From positions 1 through 10,858 of the forward strand of contig JAUVKM010000042.1 of the NCBI GenBank assembly GCA_030596265.1: a stretch of DNA of 10,858 bases, written 5' to 3'. The position numbers and the translations under genes are program-made. The number at the start of each line of letters is the position of its first letter. The stretch's first letter is position 1. The notes under the pieces are model-generated. The model was given only the letters and a program-made list of their open reading frames with translations. It was not told the DNA's origin and ran no database searches. Of this stretch, positions 6,831 through 10,858 are shown piece after piece. This DNA comes from Candidatus Cloacimonadota bacterium. Its GTDB lineage: Bacteria > Cloacimonadota > Cloacimonadia > Cloacimonadales > TCS61.

Positions 6831-8132
6831 TTAACCTTCCCACTGGTGTTTGTTATTTATCAAAGCTTTTACAGGAGCTAATCCGGTTACACTTCCTTCA
6901 TGAATTGCCTTCAGAATAGTTCCACCACCTGAGAAGAAATAGTAATTCGGATCATCTACCGCTTTTATATATTTCCCCGGCAGCATTGATCGAAATTCCT
7001 GTAAAGTATCACCGCCTCCATACATTTTATTAGCTTTCTTGTTCTCATCAATAAGGGAATACATTTTCTTTGTACCTTCCCCAAAATGCGGAGCGAAACC
7101 CATAACTGCATTCACAAAAATACTCTTGGCTTCCAATACAATTTCTCTTATCTCAGGAACATCAAATGATGATTCATGAACATCAAGAACATAATTTAAT
7201 TTTGTACCTGGTTTCAATGTTCTCACATCGTGAATCCTATATTTTCCTTTAATTTTCCCTTCCAAGGTATCTGATTCTACAATAAACGGTGGTTCAACCA
7301 GTTTACCAGGATATTTTTGAGAAAGCTTATAAAATTCTTTGGCGATCTTAATCTCTGCTGATGCAACTCCCTTTATTTCAATATTATGTTTAACACCAAG
7401 ATATGCATTGTAAATGACACCTCCCAGTATTAGATAGTCCACTTTTTCTAGAAGTGAATTGAGGGGTCCAATTTTTGTATCAAATTTTGAACCGGCAATT
7501 ATAGCCAGCATGGGATGATTCGGATTATATATTTGATCGAGGTTTTTTATTTCATGCTGCATAAGAAAACCTGCATATGAAGGAAGATGCTCCGTTACCC
7601 GTACAGTAGAAGTATGAGGTTGCCAGGAGCCAAAAGCGTCATTAACAAAAACATCTGCTAATCCTGCTAATTGTTCTCCCAGTTTTTCAGCATCTTGTCC
7701 TTGTGCTTCTTCACCTTTGAACCAGCGAATGTTGGGTAAATAGATACCATCAATTTCACCTTTCCGCAACCTCTTGATTAGAAGATTAACTCCTGTATCG
7801 ATGCCAATGTAGCCACCATTTTCTTTGTCTTCTTTGAAATCGGGGACAATGAATCTAGTGAAAAGTTTATTATAAAGATAATCTACTATTGGTTTTACAT
7901 CAAATTCAGAATCCATATCGATCTTTCCGGTCTTCTTATCTTTTGGTCTGCCTACATGAGACATTAATATCAGCTTGCCACCCTTTGACAGGATATTGAA
8001 CAGTGTACCAAAAGTCTTATCAATTCGAAATGGGTCTTTGATCATATGTTCCTTTGCCACATTATGATCAACACGAACTAAAACCAACTTATCTTTCAGA
8101 TCTGCATCTTGAATTCTGGGAATATTAAACAT
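6831..8132 (-). CDS. Divergent phosphoglycerate kinase-like protein (PGK-like 1)
   Basis: 433 residues, slightly longer than typical bacterial PGK (about 390-400), and clearly PGK-fold. Retained: RVDHNV (Asp22, Asn24), FRID (Arg36), LMSHVGRP (His59, Arg62), LPNIRWF (Arg136), VNDAFG (163-168), AGSKFDTKI with Lys216 and Lys220 on the nucleotide side, YGGGDT (371-376) and SGGG (401-404). Changed: the substrate loop GTAHRAHAS is GSWQPHTS, one residue shorter and without the conserved Arg; NGPxGVFE is NAVMGFAP, which removes the ribose-binding Glu; and the DIGPKT loop reads DVHESSF. GGAGG at 8137-8141 lies 4 nt before the ATG. It starts 12 nt after the beta-helix gene stop and is the last gene of the PGK/beta-helix operon. 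It could still be the glycolytic enzyme, but the substitutions and a paralog with the same changes make altered substrate or lost activity a serious alternative. Confidence 0.85.
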   Translation of the reverse strand: MFNIPRIQDADLKDKLVLVRVDHNVAKEHMIKDPFRIDKTFGTLFNILSKGGKLILMSHVGRPKDKKTGKIDMDSEFDVKPIVDYLYNKLFTRFIVPDFKEDKENGGYIGIDTGVNLLIKRLRKGEIDGIYLPNIRWFKGEEAQGQDAEKLGEQLAGLADVFVNDAFGSWQPHTSTVRVTEHLPSYAGFLMQHEIKNLDQIYNPNHPMLAIIAGSKFDTKIGPLNSLLEKVDYLILGGVIYNAYLGVKHNIEIKGVASAEIKIAKEFYKLSQKYPGKLVEPPFIVESDTLEGKIKGKYRIHDVRTLKPGTKLNYVLDVHESSFDVPEIREIVLEAKSIFVNAVMGFAPHFGEGTKKMYSLIDENKKANKMYGGGDTLQEFRSMLPGKYIKAVDDPNYYFFSGGGTILKAIHEGSVTGLAPVKALINNKHQWEG

Positions 8133-8144
8133 TAAACCTCCAAT

Positions 8145-9881
8145 TTATTTTAATAATATACATTTTCTGACCGCTTCCATTTTGCCATTCACTTTTAACT
8201 TGTAAAGATAAACACCGGAACTAATGGTTTTCCCATTATCATCATCACCATTCCAGATTATTGAGTGAGAACCTTTAGCAAATTCATTTCGAGCTAACGT
8301 TTTGATTTTCTGTCCTTTAATGTTAAAAACTGTAAGCTCTATTTCGCTTTCATTTGGAATAGAAAAAGATATTGTTGTCTCAGGATTAAATGGATTTGGA
8401 TAATTAGAGATATTTGATTTGATTAAAGAAAATTGAAAATCATTAATATCTACAACTGGTTCGCCTAATAGATTTTCAAATGCACCAATATCTGGCATTG
8501 AACCGATGGGAGAAGGTCGAGGAATTCCTTCGATATCAATATCAGGAGAATAATACCATGTCCCGTCAATTTCTATCGAGTCAATACCAGCTCCGATTGC
8601 AGGACTATTTTCCTGAAGATGAAAATCATCTAAAGGATTTTCAAAAATTGGATCAGAATCAAGATTACCTTCAAGCCAATTGACCGTACCATTATTCATA
8701 ACAATGCCTAATTGTCCTCCTTCAATGATTGAATTAGTTATCGTTATAATATCATTAAAATCAATACTATCAAAGTATATCTCTTGAGGTTGATTGTTGT
8801 GCATTATAGAATTAACAATAGTTAGTTCTGAATGTGAAGAGACAACATATACGTAAATAGCACCTCCACGAATTGCTGTATTATTAGCCAGAGTATTGTT
8901 GATTAATACAGGATTTGCATCAGAGTAACTAATTGCCCCACCAAAACGACCACTGTTATATGCAATAACATTATTTATCAAAATCGGACTTGCATCATCA
9001 TAGTAAATGTGAATTCCGCCACCAGTTAAACTATAAGCTAAAGAATGGTTGTATTCTATTAAATTTCCCATTAAAGTTGGATTGCTACTGAAAATATTAA
9101 TTCCTCCTCCATAGCTATAATACTTTGTTGAATTATATCGAATTATATTATTAAGCAGTAACGGTTCAGAATCTACACCTATATAAATACCACCACCATA
9201 ATTGTTAGAACCGGTAACTGAATTATTACTAATAATATTGTTTATTAGTGTTGGACTAGAATCATTACGAATACAAATTCCACCTCCGTGAGAATAATTA
9301 TTACTATATGTAATATTGTTACAAATTTTATTCGACTGCAAAACTGGATTAGAATTCTCAATTATGCAAATCCCACCTCCGGATTGTGCTCTATTATCTG
9401 TTATGAGACAATTTGAAATAAGTAATTTAGAAAAATCGTAAATATAAATTGCTCCTCCATTCCAGTCAGTATATTCTTGCGACGGAGTTTTGCTAAATTC
9501 AAGTCTGCAATATACAATTTTTGAAGAATCATTTGAAGCTGGTGTTTCATAAAATTGAATTCCATCCCAAGCTCCATCCGTGGAATGAGGAATATAAAAT
9601 CCTGTAGTATCATTAATTGTGAAATGAATAGAATCCTGCACTGTGCCAATAGCCAATAATTGTCCTTGAACATTAAATTTATAATGTCCTTGAAATTCAA
9701 CAAGTACACCAGGATCAATTGTTAATGTTTCTCCATCAGGAATTGTTACTTCACCTTCTATTAAGTAAGGAGAACCGTTTATCAACCAGTTTCCTGAAAT
9801 ATTTCCTGCAGGAATTGTTGTTTGTGAGATAAGTAGAATCCAATTAACTGAAACAATAATTACGATTATTATCTTTTTCAA
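8145..9881 (-). CDS. Secreted beta-helix (PbH1 repeat) protein with T9SS type A sorting domain
   Basis: From a TTG start at 9881 the protein has 578 residues. It begins MKKIIIVIIVSVNWILLIS, a standard signal peptide, with GGAGG (9888-9892) 6 nt upstream. Upstream in-frame ATGs at 9923 and 9896 lack this spacing and would put extra residues before the signal peptide. Residues 20-130 are an entry beta region (GEVTIPDGETLTIDPGV). Eight right-handed beta-helix coils follow, each opening with GG[GA]I at 142, 168, 199, 229, 258, 287, 314 and 339, and rich in NxxIxxN ladders. Then comes SPAIGAG...PDIGAFE (about 426-469). The C-terminus is a Por/T9SS sorting domain: NYPNPFNPETTISF (493-506), VFNIKGQKIKTL, WNGDDDNGKTISSGVYLYKL. 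It is exported through Sec, then T9SS, to the cell surface. Its ligand is unknown; polysaccharide lyase-like catalysis is not supported. It is co-transcribed between two PGK-like genes, 28 and 12 nt away. Confidence 0.85.
   Translation of the reverse strand: MKKIIIVIIVSVNWILLISQTTIPAGNISGNWLINGSPYLIEGEVTIPDGETLTIDPGVLVEFQGHYKFNVQGQLLAIGTVQDSIHFTINDTTGFYIPHSTDGAWDGIQFYETPASNDSSKIVYCRLEFSKTPSQEYTDWNGGAIYIYDFSKLLISNCLITDNRAQSGGGICIIENSNPVLQSNKICNNITYSNNYSHGGGICIRNDSSPTLINNIISNNSVTGSNNYGGGIYIGVDSEPLLLNNIIRYNSTKYYSYGGGINIFSSNPTLMGNLIEYNHSLAYSLTGGGIHIYYDDASPILINNVIAYNSGRFGGAISYSDANPVLINNTLANNTAIRGGAIYVYVVSSHSELTIVNSIMHNNQPQEIYFDSIDFNDIITITNSIIEGGQLGIVMNNGTVNWLEGNLDSDPIFENPLDDFHLQENSPAIGAGIDSIEIDGTWYYSPDIDIEGIPRPSPIGSMPDIGAFENLLGEPVVDINDFQFSLIKSNISNYPNPFNPETTISFSIPNESEIELTVFNIKGQKIKTLARNEFAKGSHSIIWNGDDDNGKTISSGVYLYKLKVNGKMEAVRKCILLK
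8790..9458 (-). repeat. Eight tandem beta-helix coils encoded within the T9SS protein gene
   Basis: Coils of 25-31 residues each begin with GG[GA]I and contain the pattern S.P.L.NN.I..N, giving stacked Asn ladders. Variable loops (for example NNYS, KYYSY, AYSLT) sit between coils. The DNA shows recurrent TCCACC/TCCTCC words on the plus strand at each coil start. The repeats are protein-structural, not a DNA element. Confidence 0.8.
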
Positions 9882-9892
9882 ATTAATCCTCC
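9879..9892 (-). promoter_or_regulatory. Ribosome binding site with TTG start for the T9SS protein
   Basis: On the minus strand GGAGG (9892-9888), six spacer bases and TTG (9881-9879) are followed by AAA AAG, encoding MKK at the head of a classic signal peptide. The strong site and ideal spacing decide for this start over ATG 9896, whose own codon is only 3 bases before the GGAGG, and ATG 9923, which overlaps the upstream gene. Confidence 0.75.
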
Positions 9893-9909
9893 ACATTTTT
9901 AAGTTACTG

Positions 9910-10858
9910 CTAATTTTTTGCATTATCTATCAGTGCTTTAACCTGCGCCATACCTTTTGGCGAACCTTTTTCAATTGCCTTCAGCACAGCACCACCACCG
10001 GTGAAAATATAATATTTTGGATTATCAAGTGCAACAATATACAATCCGGGTAATAACCGTTTCAATTCCTGCATTGTATCACCACCACCATAAAGCTTGG
10101 TTGCATCTCTGTTGGTATCTATCAGTTCATCCAGTGCAATTGTTCCTTCATTGAAATGTGGGGTTAATCCCATTACGGCATTCACTAAGATAGTTTGTGA
10201 GATTTGAAATATTTTCTTTACATCCGGAATATCAAATGAACTTTTATCAATATCCAATACATAGTTTAAGTTTGCTCCGGCTCTTAGTTCATGAATATTA
10301 TGATAGCGATATTTGCCTTTTATCTTCCCTTCCAGAACATCCGACTCAACAATTACAGAAAGTTCCACAAGCTTTCCGGGAAAACCCTTTGCATACTCCA
10401 CAAACTCTTTTGCCAGAGCCAGATCGTGATCTGTTATTCCCTTTATGATAAACCCGTATTTGGCACAAAGATAAGCATTATAAACTACTCCACCCAACAC
10501 CAAATAATCTGCAACTTCTAATAGTTTATACAGCGGTTGAATTTTTGTATTGAATTTGGAACCTGCAACAACTGCCAGAAATGGTTTTTTGGGCTTATAG
10601 ATACGCTGCAGATTTTCAATTTCCCTTTGCATCAGGAAGCCGGCAAAGGATGGCAAATATTTTGTTACGCCCACTGTGGAAGCATGTGGCTGCCAAGAGC
10701 CAAATGCATCATTAATAAAAATATCTGCAAGTCCTGCTAGTTGATTTGCAAATTGATCTGCTAATTCTCCTCCGGATTCTTCTCCTTTAAACCAACGTGT
10801 ATTAGGAAGGTATACTCCTTCGATCTTATCTTCTTTAAGTTCCCGGATCATATGGTTA
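9910..10858 (-). CDS. Divergent phosphoglycerate kinase-like protein (PGK-like 2), 5' end outside the window
   Basis: Partial gene: the frame stays open to the window edge. The Met at 10851 is internal, because the preceding codons read Asn-His and align with the NLLIKRL segment of the other PGK-like protein (its residue 116 on). About 315 residues are visible; roughly 115 N-terminal residues lie beyond 10858. Similarity to the paralog at 6831-8132 is high, with more than half the positions identical by eye. Shared features: LPNTRWFKGEE, INDAFGSWQPHASTVG (the same Arg-less, shortened substrate loop), AGSKFNTKI with both lysines, NAVMGLTPHF in place of NGPxGVFE, YGGGDTMQEL and TGGGAVLKAI. It is the first visible gene of the minus-strand operon and ends 28 nt before the TTG start of the T9SS protein. 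Whether either paralog is the cell's glycolytic PGK cannot be judged here; a canonical copy may lie elsewhere. Confidence 0.82.
   Translation of the reverse strand, partial: NHMIRELKEDKIEGVYLPNTRWFKGEESGGELADQFANQLAGLADIFINDAFGSWQPHASTVGVTKYLPSFAGFLMQREIENLQRIYKPKKPFLAVVAGSKFNTKIQPLYKLLEVADYLVLGGVVYNAYLCAKYGFIIKGITDHDLALAKEFVEYAKGFPGKLVELSVIVESDVLEGKIKGKYRYHNIHELRAGANLNYVLDIDKSSFDIPDVKKIFQISQTILVNAVMGLTPHFNEGTIALDELIDTNRDATKLYGGGDTMQELKRLLPGLYIVALDNPKYYIFTGGGAVLKAIEKGSPKGMAQVKALIDNAKN

Noticed and set aside
8480..8683. Small plus-strand open frame of 67 codons
   Set aside because: It lies opposite the DIGAFE region of the T9SS gene, has no convincing ribosome site and no recognisable motif.
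8790..9458. CRISPR-like or microsatellite DNA repeat (recurrent TCCACC words)
   Set aside because: The words are codons of the GGGI turn in protein beta-helix coils. Unit length varies, spacers are coding, and no exact DNA repeat of 20 bp or more was seen.
10849..10851. ATG as the true start of the PGK-like 2 gene
   Set aside because: The frame continues upstream to the edge, the preceding codons align with the paralog, and starting here would remove most of the N-terminal PGK domain.
9910..10858. PGK-like 2 as a pseudogene remnant of tandem duplication
   Set aside because: The frame is intact over about 315 codons and conserved motifs match the paralog; only the window edge truncates it.

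Overview
The window is AT-rich, densely coded bacterial DNA. One surface protein ends in a type IX secretion (T9SS, 'Por') sorting domain with the NYPNPFNPETTISF signature, and both surface proteins are parallel beta-helices. Together with the AT-richness this points to the Fibrobacterota-Chlorobiota-Bacteroidota assemblage. Candidatus Cloacimonadota or a similar uncultured phylum is my best guess. This is inference: there is no rRNA or taxonomic marker here.

Two transcription blocks converge on a shared hairpin terminator near 4335-4365. The plus-strand block (116-4316) is a tight four-gene operon: cytoplasmic asparaginase, a CPA2-type cation/proton antiporter, a PTS EIIA-like protein with an extra PII-like C-terminal domain, and a MalY/PatB-type PLP C-S lyase. 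The junctions are 0 nt, a 1-nt overlap and a 1-nt overlap, each with a good Shine-Dalgarno. Two of the enzymes would release ammonia, and the antiporter and EIIA/PII-like protein sit between them. The arrangement suggests a coupled nitrogen/ion-homeostasis module (inference).

The minus-strand block, in transcription order from 10858 to 4376, has five genes. They are a phosphoglycerate kinase (PGK)-like protein cut by the window edge, a T9SS-exported beta-helix protein that most likely starts at TTG 9881, a second full-length PGK-like protein, an alkyltransferase-like (ATL) DNA-repair protein with Trp in place of the reactive Cys, and a large beta-helix lipoprotein. The first three are only 12-28 nt apart and probably form one operon. 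About 107 nt with a degenerate palindromic repeat separates them from the ATL gene, and another 107 nt separates ATL from the lipoprotein.

The strongest unusual signal is the pair of divergent PGK paralogs. Both keep the nucleotide-side lysines and the GGGD loop. Both replace the conserved HRAH substrate loop with a shortened WQPH loop, and both change the NGPxGxFE segment to NAVMGxxP. They look like a PGK-fold family with altered chemistry or substrate, linked to a secreted surface protein. No gap longer than about 115 nt lacks an assigned feature. I saw no tRNA, rRNA, CRISPR array, transposase or phage gene.
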